DNA of 10,410 nucleotides from JAITWN01 sp964437335. Its GTDB lineage: Bacteria; Pseudomonadota; Gammaproteobacteria; SZUA-140. Shown piece by piece: positions 1-7,089 of the stretch. The DNA is taken from NCBI GenBank assembly GCA_964437335.1, contig CAYTGL010000063.1, positions 1 through 10,410 of the forward strand, in the 5' to 3' direction. The notes beneath the pieces were generated by a model. That model was not told the DNA's origin, made no database searches, and saw only the letters and a list, made by a program, of their open reading frames with translations. The translations under genes and the position numbers were made by a program. Numbering within the stretch: position 1 is the stretch's first letter; each line of letters begins with the position of its first letter.

Positions 1-535
<535 letters not shown>

Positions 536-582
536 AGACTACCCCGCTCGATGCTCCTGGTCCGGATCTGTCCGCGCGCGTA

Positions 583-1185
583 CTAGGCCGCAGTCTGCCT
601 GCGTTCCATGACCCTGTCTATCAGACCATATTCGACGGCCTCCGTTGCAGTCATGAACCGGTCACGGTCGGTATCCTCGCGGATCCGGTCCAGAGGCTGG
701 CCGGTGTGCTGCGCCAGGACGTCATTCAGACGATCCCGCACCCGCAGGATCTCACGGGCGTGGATGTCGATGTCGCTGGCCTGGCCCTGGAAGCCGCCGA
801 GCGGCTGATGGATCATCATGCGGGCATGCGGCAGGCAGAAGCGCTTGCCCGCGGCACCGCCGGCAAGCAGCAGCGCGCCCATGCTCGCGGCCTGGCCGAG
901 GCACATTGTGCTGATGTCCGGCTTGACGAACTGCATCGTGTCGTAGATCGACATGCCGGCGCTGACCGAACCGCCGGGGGAATTGATATATAGATGGATA
1001 TCCTTGTCCGGGTTCTCGGACTCGAGAAACAGTATCTGGGCGACGACCAGATTCGCGATATGATCCTCGATCGGTCCGACGAGGAAGATTACCCGCTCCT
1101 TCAACAACCTGGAGTAGATGTCATAGGCGCGTTCACCGCGCGCTGACTGCTCGACCACCATCGGGACCAGATTCATACTTGTCAT
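583..1185 (-). CDS. clpP: ClpP, ATP-dependent Clp protease proteolytic subunit
   Basis: Serine peptidase (family S14) that forms the tetradecameric proteolytic chamber of ClpXP and ClpAP. The 200-residue product is complete and of normal length (E. coli 207). The catalytic triad is visible: Ser101 in AASMG, His126 in MIHQP, and Asp175 in the DTDRDRF segment, each offset by 10 from the E. coli precursor numbering S111/H136/D185. The oligomer-forming and substrate-cleft motif INSPGGSV is at 68-74. A short N-terminal extension before the mature protein (about residues 1-10) probably corresponds to the self-cleaved propeptide. The ATG at 1185 has an AGGA ten bases upstream; Met4 is a possible alternative start. 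It stands between tig and clpX, the usual gammaproteobacterial order, and has its own promoter in the tig–clpP gap. Confidence 0.98.
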   Translation of the reverse strand: MTSMNLVPMVVEQSARGERAYDIYSRLLKERVIFLVGPIEDHIANLVVAQILFLESENPDKDIHLYINSPGGSVSAGMSIYDTMQFVKPDISTMCLGQAASMGALLLAGGAAGKRFCLPHARMMIHQPLGGFQGQASDIDIHAREILRVRDRLNDVLAQHTGQPLDRIREDTDRDRFMTATEAVEYGLIDRVMERRQTAA

Positions 1186-1254
1186 TTGCCGTGTATCCTG
1201 TTGTCGAGCAACTCTTGAATTTATCGGTCGTGGCCCGAGGGTGCTTTAAGGCTA

Positions 1255-1284
1255 ATTGTACCCGAGCACGCTCGCGAATGTCAG
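1255..1284 (-). promoter_or_regulatory. Sigma70-type promoter for clpP(X)
   Basis: Read on the minus strand, a -35 box CTGACA (1279-1284, 5 of 6 consensus) and a -10 box TACAAT (1255-1260, 5 of 6) are separated by 18 bases. The site lies about 70 bases upstream of the clpP ATG. The spacer holds a perfect 12-base palindrome, CGAGCACGCTCG (1263-1274), which may only be chance or may bind a regulator. I looked for a sigma32 heat-shock promoter (CTTGAA with a CCCCAT-like -10) and did not find a convincing one. Prediction by eye, not tested. Confidence 0.6.
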
Positions 1285-1311
1285 ACGTATGAGGGACAAA
1301 TCCTCGCTGAA

Positions 1312-2631
1312 TTACCGCCCCCGGCGCTCCTTCAGCAAGGCCTCGAACGTGGTGGGCTCGTCCCGCAGTCTGACACGTGACACGACCCAGTCGACAACTT
1401 GATCCTCGAGCACCAGTTGCTCGATGTTGGCGAGACGATCACGATCAGCGTAATACCAGCGGATTGCCTCTTCAGTGTTTTCGTAGCTCGACGCGATGAA
1501 TTCGACGCGCTCCCGGATCTGCTGCGGATCGGCCCTGAAACCCTGCTGCCTGACGATCTCGCGGATCAGCAATCCGAGGATGACGCGGCGCCGCGCCTGT
1601 TCCTCGAACGGTGCGCGGTCGAGCGAGATCTCCGTCTCCGGCTTCCCCTGGCGCAGCAGCATGTCGCGGGCCTGCGCCATCAGCGCCTCGGTCTGTGCCT
1701 CAACCTGCGACCGCGGCGCCTCGATTGTACGGTGCTCGCGATAGAGCGCATCGAGTACCTGTCGCCTGAGCTGGTCCCGGATCGCGTCCTGCATCTCGTC
1801 GGTCATCGTCCTGCGCAGTTCGACTCGCATAGCCTCGATCGTTCCTTCGGGGACGTCGAAGCTCCTGATGAAGGCCTCATTGATCTCGGGCAGATGCGGC
1901 TCGGAAACCGTATGCACCTTGAGCGTGAACACGGCCGTTTTGCCGGCCACGTCCTTGACATGATAATCGTCCGGGAACCGGGCCTCCACACTGCGTTCCT
2001 CGCCGGGCGATATGCCGTAAAAACCCTGCTCGACTTCCGGAATCAGGCGCTTGGAGCCAAGCAGGATCGGCACCCGCTCGCCGCGGTTGCCGGGAAACTC
2101 CTCGCCATCGATTCTCCCGACGAAATCAGCGATAACTTGATGGCCTTCCCCCGCCGGTTGTTCGATCTCGCGCCATTCGCCGCGCTGATTGCGCAGGGTT
2201 TCGAGCATGTTGTCGACATCCGGATCGGTGATCTCCGCAACCGGGCGCACGATCTCGACCTGATCCAGCGATGCCAGTTCGATCTGGGCCATGACCTCGA
2301 ACAGTGCCTCGTATTCGAGATTCTGCCCCGCCTCCACGCTCCTTGGTTTGAAGCGCGGCATGCCGGCGATCTGCAGGTTTTCCTGGTTGATCGCCTCGAA
2401 GAAGGTGTCGCGGGTAACTTCGTTGACGACTTCCTGCCGCACCATCGGGCCATAGCGGCTTTCGATGACCTTGAGCGGCACCTTGCCGGGGCGGAAGCCC
2501 TTGATCCGTGCNNNNNNNNNNCGCGAGAGATTCCTGAGCCGGTTCGCGACCTCGCTGTCAATCCGTTCTGCGGGGACGGAAACTGTCATCCGGCGCTCGA
2601 GCCCCTGGGTTGTCTCTACCGAAACCTGCAT
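1312..2631 (-). CDS. tig: Trigger factor, ribosome-associated chaperone (contains a 10-N gap)
   Basis: First chaperone to meet nascent chains at the ribosomal exit tunnel; also carries an FKBP-type peptidyl-prolyl isomerase domain. The product is 439 residues as assembled (P. aeruginosa about 436). The N-terminal ribosome-binding domain has the signature GFRPGKVP at 45-52. The FKBP-like domain spans roughly 155-245 and the C-terminal arm domain roughly 250-430, including FEEQARRRVILGLL. Four of five PPIase pocket aromatics of E. coli are retained (F168, F177, Y221, F233 correspond to F170, F179, Y223, F235), but the F198 position is valine (IPEVEQG instead of IPGFEDG). The ten Ns fall just before ARIKGFR; flanking frames agree, so this is an assembly gap, not a frameshift. 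A GAGGT lies six bases before the ATG. First protein gene after the tRNA cluster, upstream of clpP. Confidence 0.97.
   Translation of the reverse strand: MQVSVETTQGLERRMTVSVPAERIDSEVANRLRNLSXXXXARIKGFRPGKVPLKVIESRYGPMVRQEVVNEVTRDTFFEAINQENLQIAGMPRFKPRSVEAGQNLEYEALFEVMAQIELASLDQVEIVRPVAEITDPDVDNMLETLRNQRGEWREIEQPAGEGHQVIADFVGRIDGEEFPGNRGERVPILLGSKRLIPEVEQGFYGISPGEERSVEARFPDDYHVKDVAGKTAVFTLKVHTVSEPHLPEINEAFIRSFDVPEGTIEAMRVELRRTMTDEMQDAIRDQLRRQVLDALYREHRTIEAPRSQVEAQTEALMAQARDMLLRQGKPETEISLDRAPFEEQARRRVILGLLIREIVRQQGFRADPQQIRERVEFIASSYENTEEAIRWYYADRDRLANIEQLVLEDQVVDWVVSRVRLRDEPTTFEALLKERRGR
2512..2521. other. Run of 10 N: assembly gap inside tig
   Basis: The unresolved bases begin inside a CGN (Arg) codon and end just before GCA CGG ATC AAG GGC (ARIKG). 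Homologues have about one residue between that arginine and the alanine, which would need 4 missing bases rather than 10. The round length therefore looks like a scaffolding placeholder. Both estimates keep the frame. Confidence 0.8.
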
Positions 2632-2649
2632 GCGCTACCTCACAGTATT

Positions 2650-2673
2650 ATGAAGATAACAGTATCTCTTCAT
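2650..2673 (-). promoter_or_regulatory. Small hairpin in the tig leader
   Basis: ATGAAGA (minus strand, ending the 3' side at 2650) pairs perfectly with TCTTCAT over 7 bases, with a 10-base loop. It would sit in the 5' untranslated RNA about 10 bases upstream of the GAGGT ribosome binding site. It is AT-rich and modest in stability; a regulatory role is only a possibility. The same stretch has a direct repeat ATACTGT spaced 17 bases apart. Confidence 0.25.
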
Positions 2674-2727
2674 ACATTGACATCGAACCATCAGCCGCCT
2701 CGTCCCGGGCGATCCTGAATAGTGCTG

Positions 2728-2733
2728 ATTATA
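2728..2733 (-). promoter_or_regulatory. Perfect -10 hexamer (TATAAT), possible tig promoter
   Basis: A consensus TATAAT reads on the minus strand between tRNA-Lys and tig, about 95 bases before the tig ATG, in a locally AT-rich patch. No good -35 box is present at 16-18 bases (TGTGGT at 17 is poor); TTGATC lies only 12 bases away, too close. It may be a weak or activator-dependent promoter. tig may instead be transcribed by read-through from the tRNA promoter. Confidence 0.35.
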
Positions 2734-2785
2734 CTATAGCGACACGATCAACCACAGGCGGGACCGGGGCATGCCGCCCGGAATT

Positions 2786-2861
<76 letters not shown>

Positions 2862-2870
2862 GGGTCAAAA

Positions 2871-2947
2871 TGGGGTGAACGATGGGACTCGAACCCACGA
2901 CAACCGGAATCACAATCCGGGGCTCTACCAACTGAGCTACGCTCACC
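2871..2947 (-). tRNA. tRNA-His (anticodon GUG)
   Basis: 77-nt gene including the histidine-specific G-1 (2947), paired with discriminator C73 (2874), and an encoded CCA at 2871-2873. The acceptor stem has one G-U wobble. Anticodon GTG at 2911-2913 (complement) sits in loop TTGTGAT. Closely resembles E. coli tRNA-His. It lies between tRNA-Arg (29-base spacer) and tRNA-Lys (9-base spacer). Confidence 0.98.
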
Positions 2948-2976
2948 ACTGATTAATAAAACCAGCACGTCACAAG

Positions 2977-3053
2977 TGGCGCGCCCGGCAGGACTCGAAC
3001 CTGCTACCCTCGGCTTAGAAGGCCGATGCTCTATCCAATTGAGCTACGGGCGC
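2977..3053 (-). tRNA. tRNA-Arg (anticodon UCU)
   Basis: 77-nt cloverleaf with encoded CCA at 2977-2979. Acceptor stem GCGCCCG/CGGGCGC is fully paired. Anticodon loop CTTCTAA carries TCT (3017-3019 on the complement), which reads AGA and, by wobble, AGG, both rare codons in GC-rich genomes. The T arm GGTTCGAGTCC is intact. Second gene of the cluster, 38 bases after tRNA-Pro. Confidence 0.97.
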
Positions 3054-3091
3054 AGGCTGCTAAGTCGAAATCGCTGCCTTATCAGTTCGGA

Positions 3092-3168
3092 TGGTCGGGG
3101 TAGAGGGATTTGAACCCCCGACATCCAGCTCCCAAAGCTGGCGCGCTACCAGGCTGCGCTATACCCCG
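3092..3168 (-). tRNA. tRNA-Pro (anticodon UGG)
   Basis: 77-nt cloverleaf, CCA encoded at 3092-3094. Acceptor stem CGGGGTA/TACCCCG is perfect. The anticodon loop TTTGGGA between CCAGC/GCTGG gives TGG (3132-3134, complement). The T arm has GGTTCAAATCC. It is the first gene of the four-tRNA transcription unit, with a strong promoter about 50 bases upstream. Confidence 0.97.
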
Positions 3169-3218
3169 TCAAGGCAGCGGATAGAGCGATAATGCCCGAT
3201 CCCGACGCAAGGATGGGA

Positions 3219-3247
3219 ATGATACGCCGCGGTTTCTGGCCCGTCAA
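3219..3247 (-). promoter_or_regulatory. Strong sigma70 promoter of the tRNA cluster
   Basis: On the minus strand the -35 box TTGACG (3242-3247, 5 of 6) is followed by exactly 17 bases and the -10 box TATCAT (3219-3224, 5 of 6). The sequence after the -10 is TCCCATCC, a C-rich discriminator of the type linked to stringent control of stable RNA promoters in proteobacteria. Predicted start is near 3212, leaving about 45 bases of leader before tRNA-Pro. Strength and stringent response are inferred from sequence only. Confidence 0.75.
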
Positions 3248-3308
3248 ACTCCCCCACCCGGAAGCCTTGCCCCGCAGATACAATCACCAGCAGTCACTCA
3301 CCCCGCAA

Positions 3309-4451
3309 CTATGGATGTGGATGACTCGCGGGAATGGCGCGCAGAGCGATGACGAATGCAAGTGCGCTGACCAGCGCCGCGATAAGGAATGTGAACGTCG
3401 CGCCGGCGCTGTCCCAGAGGTAGCCGGCGTAGAGACTGCCGAGCGCGCCGCCGGCGCCGAAGGATAGGCTGCTGTACAAGGCCTGGCCTCTGCCCTGGTG
3501 GCTGCCGGTGAAGTAGTGATGGATCAGCCCGATCGCGACGGCGTGATAGATGCCGAAACTCGCCGCATGCAGAAACTGCGCGAACAGCATGACCGATAGC
3601 GAGTCGACGAAGACCGCGATCAGCAGCCAGCGCAGCGTGGCGAGCGCGAGGCTTGCGAGCAGCAGGTTCCTGACGCCGAAGCGTGGCAGCATCCTGTGCA
3701 TCAGCAGGAACACACCGATCTCGGCGAGTACGCCAAGCGCCCACAATTGTCCGATCAGCCAACCGGGATAACCGTTGGCCTCGAGATGGATTGAGAAAAA
3801 ACTGTAATAGGGTCCGTGGCTGGCCTGCATCAGGAAGCAGACGACCAGAAGCGTGATGACATCGCTGCGACGCAGCACCTGCATAAGCGGCGGGCGCGCG
3901 TCCTGGTGCTCGATCGAGGGCGGGCGGTCGGCAACCGTGAGCGTCGAACACCAGATCGCGAAGAACAGGCCGAACAGCACCGCGGGCAGCAGTGCGATGC
4001 CATGGCGGTCGATCGTCGCGCCAAGTGCGACAACAGCGACGATGAAACCGATCGAGCCCCACAGGCGGATCCGGCTGTACCGGTCGGTGCGGTCCCCGAG
4101 GTGGCTCATCGTGACGGCCTCGAACTGCGGCAAGGCGGCATTCCAGAAAAAACTGAAGGTCGCGACGACGAGGGCCAGCCACCCGTAACCATTGCCGAGA
4201 AACACGCCGGCGAAGGCCACTGCCGCGAGTAAAGAGGCGATCCGGACGATGCGCATGCGCCGGCCGCTGCGGTCGGCGATCCAGCCCCAGATGTTCGGAG
4301 CGATGATCTTGGTTGCCATCATGATCGCGATCAATTCGCCGATCTCGACGGCCGAATAACCGAGCGACTTCAGATACAGGCCCCAATACGGCAGCATGGC
4401 GCCAAGCGCGGCGAAGTACCACAGATAAAAGCTCGACAGGCGGAGATACAT
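3309..4451 (-). CDS. MFS permease of the MFS_1_like / HcaT (PPP) type, substrate unknown
   Basis: Integral inner-membrane secondary transporter of 380 residues with about 12 predicted helices in two six-helix halves. Helix 1 is near 8-27 and a polar linker lies near 173-198. The loop 2-3 major facilitator motif is clear: GWIADRSGRR at 56-65. The amphipathic aromatic N-terminus (FYLWYFAALGAMLPYWGLYL) resembles the LacY/nucleoside-permease-like group annotated as 3-phenylpropionate transporter HcaT, but specificity cannot be read from sequence. The ATG at 4451 lies 15 bases after the aroC stop with no obvious Shine-Dalgarno, suggesting translational coupling to aroC. An MFS gene directly after aroC is also known in Pseudomonas, so the pairing is conserved even though its purpose is not known to me. 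It is the last protein gene before the tRNA promoter; no intrinsic terminator is evident. Confidence 0.88.
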   Translation of the reverse strand: MYLRLSSFYLWYFAALGAMLPYWGLYLKSLGYSAVEIGELIAIMMATKIIAPNIWGWIADRSGRRMRIVRIASLLAAVAFAGVFLGNGYGWLALVVATFSFFWNAALPQFEAVTMSHLGDRTDRYSRIRLWGSIGFIVAVVALGATIDRHGIALLPAVLFGLFFAIWCSTLTVADRPPSIEHQDARPPLMQVLRRSDVITLLVVCFLMQASHGPYYSFFSIHLEANGYPGWLIGQLWALGVLAEIGVFLLMHRMLPRFGVRNLLLASLALATLRWLLIAVFVDSLSVMLFAQFLHAASFGIYHAVAIGLIHHYFTGSHQGRGQALYSSLSFGAGGALGSLYAGYLWDSAGATFTFLIAALVSALAFVIALRAIPASHPHP

Positions 4452-4466
4452 CAGCAGGGATGTATC

Positions 4467-5570
4467 TCAATCATCCGCTGCGGCTGGAACGATCGGGGTT
4501 CCGGACTGGACATCGAGGTTTTGCGCGCGGTGACGCAGTGCGTGATCCATCAATACAATCGCGAGCATCGCCTCGGCGATCGGCGTCGCGCGGATGCCGA
4601 CACAGGGGTCATGGCGGCCCTTGGTCACGATCTCGACTGGCTCACCTTTGAGATTGATCGTGCGCGCCGACAGGCGGATGCTCGATGTCGGCTTGAGCGC
4701 GATGCTCGCGATGATGTCCTGGCCGGTCGAGATGCCGCCGAGGATGCCGCCAGCCTGGTTGCCGAGAAAGCCTCTGGGCGTGATCTCGTCGCGGTGTTCA
4801 CTGCCTTTCTGCTCGACTGACGCGAAGCCGGCCCCTATCTCGACGCCTTTGACCGCGTTGATGCTCATCAGCGCGTGCGCGATGTCGGCGTCGAGGCGAT
4901 CAAAAATCGGCTCGCCGAGCCCCGGCATCATGCCGCTCGCGACGACATTGATGCGCGCGCCGACCGAATCGCCCGACTTGCGCAGCGCGTCCATGAAGGC
5001 CTCCATTTCCGCGACCTTCGCCGCATCCGGGCAGAAGAACGGATTGCGCTCGACCTCGTCCCAGTCGAAGGCCTCGGCGCGGATTGGCCCGAGCTGCGCG
5101 AGATAACCGCGGATCGTGATGCCGGAACGGCTCGCAAGAAATTTCTTCGCGATCGCACCGGCGGCAACGCGCATCGCCGTCTCGCGCGCCGAGGAGCGTC
5201 CGCCGCCGCGGTAGTCGCGCCGGCCGTACTTCTGCTGGTAAGTGTAATCGGCATGGCCGGGGCGAAAGCGGTCCATGATGTTCGAATAATCGTGGGGGCG
5301 CTGGTCGGTGTTGCGGATCAGCAACCCGATCGGCGTCCCGGTGGTTTGGCCCTCGAACACCCCGGACAGGATCTCGACCTCATCGGCCTCGCGGCGCTGC
5401 GTCACATGGCGCGACTTCCCGGGTTTACGCCGGTCGAGGTCATGCTGCAGGTCGGCCGCGGAAAGTTCGAGCCCGGGCGGGCAACCATCGACGATACAGC
5501 CGAGCGCCGGCCCGTGGCTCTCGCCGAAGCTCGTGACGGTGAACAGCTTGCCAAAGGTGTTGCCGGACAT
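4467..5570 (-). CDS. aroC: Chorismate synthase
   Basis: Converts 5-enolpyruvylshikimate-3-phosphate to chorismate, the last shikimate pathway step, using reduced FMN; cytosolic tetramer. 367 residues (E. coli 361). Family signatures are all seen: FGESHG with invariant His19, RPGHADYTY with His106, the DYRGGGRSSARETAMR block at about 119-134, and TKGRHDPCVGIR near the C-terminus. I chose the ATG at 5570 because the family begins MSGNTFG/MAGNT; an in-frame TTG seven codons upstream only adds an unconserved peptide. There is no Shine-Dalgarno before the ATG, and a TACAAT -10-like box ends just 7 bases upstream, raising the chance of a leaderless transcript. It lies downstream of hemN and 15 bases before the MFS gene. 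Confidence 0.97.
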   Translation of the reverse strand: MSGNTFGKLFTVTSFGESHGPALGCIVDGCPPGLELSAADLQHDLDRRKPGKSRHVTQRREADEVEILSGVFEGQTTGTPIGLLIRNTDQRPHDYSNIMDRFRPGHADYTYQQKYGRRDYRGGGRSSARETAMRVAAGAIAKKFLASRSGITIRGYLAQLGPIRAEAFDWDEVERNPFFCPDAAKVAEMEAFMDALRKSGDSVGARINVVASGMMPGLGEPIFDRLDADIAHALMSINAVKGVEIGAGFASVEQKGSEHRDEITPRGFLGNQAGGILGGISTGQDIIASIALKPTSSIRLSARTINLKGEPVEIVTKGRHDPCVGIRATPIAEAMLAIVLMDHALRHRAQNLDVQSGTPIVPAAADD

Positions 5571-5577
5571 GCGGGTT

Positions 5578-5583
5578 ATTGTA
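5578..5583 (-). promoter_or_regulatory. Possible -10 box immediately before aroC
   Basis: TACAAT reads on the minus strand with its end 7 bases from the aroC ATG, so initiation there would produce an mRNA starting at or near the start codon. The -35 match at a 17-base spacing is weak (TGGTCT, 3 of 6) and overlaps the GGGGACAGACC repeat motif. Speculative. Confidence 0.3.
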
Positions 5584-5594
5584 GCGGGCAAAGC

Positions 5595-5605
5595 GGGGAC
5601 AGACC
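5595..5605. repeat. GGGGACAGACC motif, possible dispersed-repeat fragment
   Basis: This 11-base motif, in the hemN–aroC gap, resembles the GGGG(A/T)CAGACC words that recur in intergenic regions of many proteobacterial genomes, often near REP-associated transposase genes. It lies 15 bases from the hairpin palindrome at 5621-5641. Recognition is from memory of such motifs; one copy in a window cannot prove it is a repeat. Confidence 0.35.
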
Positions 5606-5620
5606 ATTACTATCGAAATG

Positions 5621-5641
5621 CACAGGGGTCAGATCCCTGTG
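5621..5641. repeat. Hairpin palindrome with GGGTCAGATCCC core (REP-like), hemN–aroC gap
   Basis: CACAGGG and CCCTGTG are perfect 7-base arms around GTCAGAT; on the plus strand a G-U and a T-A pair extend the stem to 9 with a CAG loop. It starts 5 bases after the hemN stop. It could act as a transcript-end hairpin for hemN, but the following bases are CATTTCG, not a T-run. Shares AGGG…TCTGACCC and the three-base CTG/CAG loop with the palindrome at 8060-8090. Confidence 0.6.
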
Positions 5642-5645
5642 AATG

Positions 5646-7034
5646 CTAGATCACTTTGGAAAACCGCCGTTCCCCACCGGCGCGCAGGCGGCGGTCGAAG
5701 ACCATGCAGATGTTGCGCACCAGCAAGCGACCGAGCGTGGTGATGCGGATCACGCCCCGTTCGAACGTCAGCAGGCCATCCTCCGCAAGGCGATCGAGGG
5801 CTTCGATCTCCGATCCGAAGTACTGCGCGAAGTCGATCGCAAATTCGCGCTCGATCGGCGCCGGATCGAGCGCGAAATCGCAGATCAACCGGGTAATGAC
5901 CTCGCGGCGCAGACGATCGTCGGCGTCAAGTTCGATGCCGCGCCAGATTGGCAGGCGCCCGCTGTCGAGCAGCGCGCGATACTCATCGATACGCTTGAAA
6001 TTCTGCGCATAGGTGTCGCCGACTTTGCCAATCGCACTGACCCCGAGGCCGACAAGGTCGCAATCGGCGTGCGTCGAATAACCCTGGAAGTTGCGATACA
6101 GCGTACCGTTTCGTTGCGCGACGGCGAGCTCGTCATCCGGCAGCGCGAAATGGTCCATCCCGATGTAGACATAGCCGGCGCCGGTCAGGCGCTCGATAGT
6201 CGAGCGAAGGATCTCGAGTTTCTCCTCCGAAGCAGGCAGATCGGCCTCGCGGATGCGGCGCTGCGGCATGAACAGCGACGGCAGATGTGCATAGTTGAAA
6301 ACCGACAGTCGATCGGGACGGGCATCGATGACCGTGTCGAGCGTCCGCATGAAACTTGCGACGCCTTGCAGCGGCAAGCCGTAGATCAGATCGAGACTGA
6401 CCGAATGAAAGCCCTCGGTGCGCGCCTGGTCAAGCACCGCGAAGGTCTGTTCCTCGCCCTGGATACGATTGACCGCGCGCTGCACTGCCGGATCGAAGTC
6501 CTGCACTCCCATGCTGAGCCGGTTGAAGCCGAGGCCACGCAGCAGCTTCAGCGTGTCCGGGCGGGTCTCACGCGGGTCGATCTCGATCGAGTATTCGCCG
6601 CGATCGTCCTTGCGCAGGCTGAAATGCGTGCGCGTCATGCGCATCAACTCCTCCATCTGGGCATGACTGATGAAGGTCGGGGTTCCGCCGCCCCAGTGCA
6701 GTTGCTCGACGACCCGCTCGCGTCCGAATAGCGCGCCCTGCAATGCGAGTTCACGATGCAGCGCCGCAAGGTACGGCGCTGCATGGGCGCGATTCTTCGT
6801 CGCGATCTTGTTGCAGGCGCAGTAGAAACACAGCGTGTCGCAGAAAGGGATATGAAAATACAGCGACAGCGGCCCCGGTGCCGGCCCGGTCTGGATCCGG
6901 GCTGCGGCCGCCCGGTAATCCTGCTCGCCGAAACCATCGTGAAACCGGTCCGCCGTGGGATAGGAGGTATAACGCGGGCCGCTGCGGTCGTGACGGCGCA
7001 TCAAGACGGGATCGAATTGCAGGGCCTGGTCCAT
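5646..7034 (-). CDS. hemN: Oxygen-independent coproporphyrinogen III oxidase (radical SAM)
   Basis: Radical-SAM enzyme that decarboxylates two propionates of coproporphyrinogen III to make protoporphyrinogen IX without oxygen; cytosolic haem biosynthesis. 462 residues (E. coli 457), aligned end to end including the conserved RFS(K/R)VI tail. The 4Fe-4S motif C65-x3-C69-x2-C72-x-C74 (FCDTLCFYCACNK) is intact, which distinguishes true HemN from HemW-like proteins. Other HemN hallmarks seen are RYTSYPTA near the N-terminus, QLHWGGGTPTF, NRLSMGVQDF, DLIYGLP, VFNYAHLP, IGMDHFA and NFQGYSTH. The ATG at 7034 is preceded closely by AAGGGA. I found no FNR/Anr box (TTGAT-N4-ATCAA) in the 55-base gap upstream, so oxygen control is not visible. 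Its presence implies growth at low oxygen. It sits between prmB and aroC. Confidence 0.97.
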   Translation of the reverse strand: MDQALQFDPVLMRRHDRSGPRYTSYPTADRFHDGFGEQDYRAAAARIQTGPAPGPLSLYFHIPFCDTLCFYCACNKIATKNRAHAAPYLAALHRELALQGALFGRERVVEQLHWGGGTPTFISHAQMEELMRMTRTHFSLRKDDRGEYSIEIDPRETRPDTLKLLRGLGFNRLSMGVQDFDPAVQRAVNRIQGEEQTFAVLDQARTEGFHSVSLDLIYGLPLQGVASFMRTLDTVIDARPDRLSVFNYAHLPSLFMPQRRIREADLPASEEKLEILRSTIERLTGAGYVYIGMDHFALPDDELAVAQRNGTLYRNFQGYSTHADCDLVGLGVSAIGKVGDTYAQNFKRIDEYRALLDSGRLPIWRGIELDADDRLRREVITRLICDFALDPAPIEREFAIDFAQYFGSEIEALDRLAEDGLLTFERGVIRITTLGRLLVRNICMVFDRRLRAGGERRFSKVI

Positions 7035-7089
7035 AATTCCCTTAATTAAAACAGGGCTATGATAACCGATCCCGGGACTCTCCGCCCGT

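Noticed and set aside
1186..1311. Sigma32 heat-shock promoter for clpP
   Set aside because: No CTTGAA-like -35 is spaced correctly before the only CCCTCAT-like stretch; the sigma70 match is much better.
1399..2718. 439-codon plus-strand open frame opposite tig
   Set aside because: It is antisense to a clearly recognised trigger factor, crosses the N gap, and its translation shows no domain. Long antisense frames are expected in GC-rich genes.
2762..2785. Intrinsic terminator after tRNA-Lys
   Set aside because: There is GC-rich self-complementarity with a bulge, but no T-tract follows.
3298..4470. 390-codon frame overlapping the MFS gene on the same strand
   Set aside because: It is arginine-rich, low-complexity out-of-frame translation; the other frame gives a clean 12-helix permease with the MFS motif.
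5643..6731. 362-codon plus-strand frame opposite hemN
   Set aside because: Antisense shadow of an unambiguous HemN with no recognisable domain.
7035..7089. FNR/Anr box upstream of hemN
   Set aside because: I searched for TTGAT-N4-ATCAA and found only TTAATTAA and other partial matches; not supportable.
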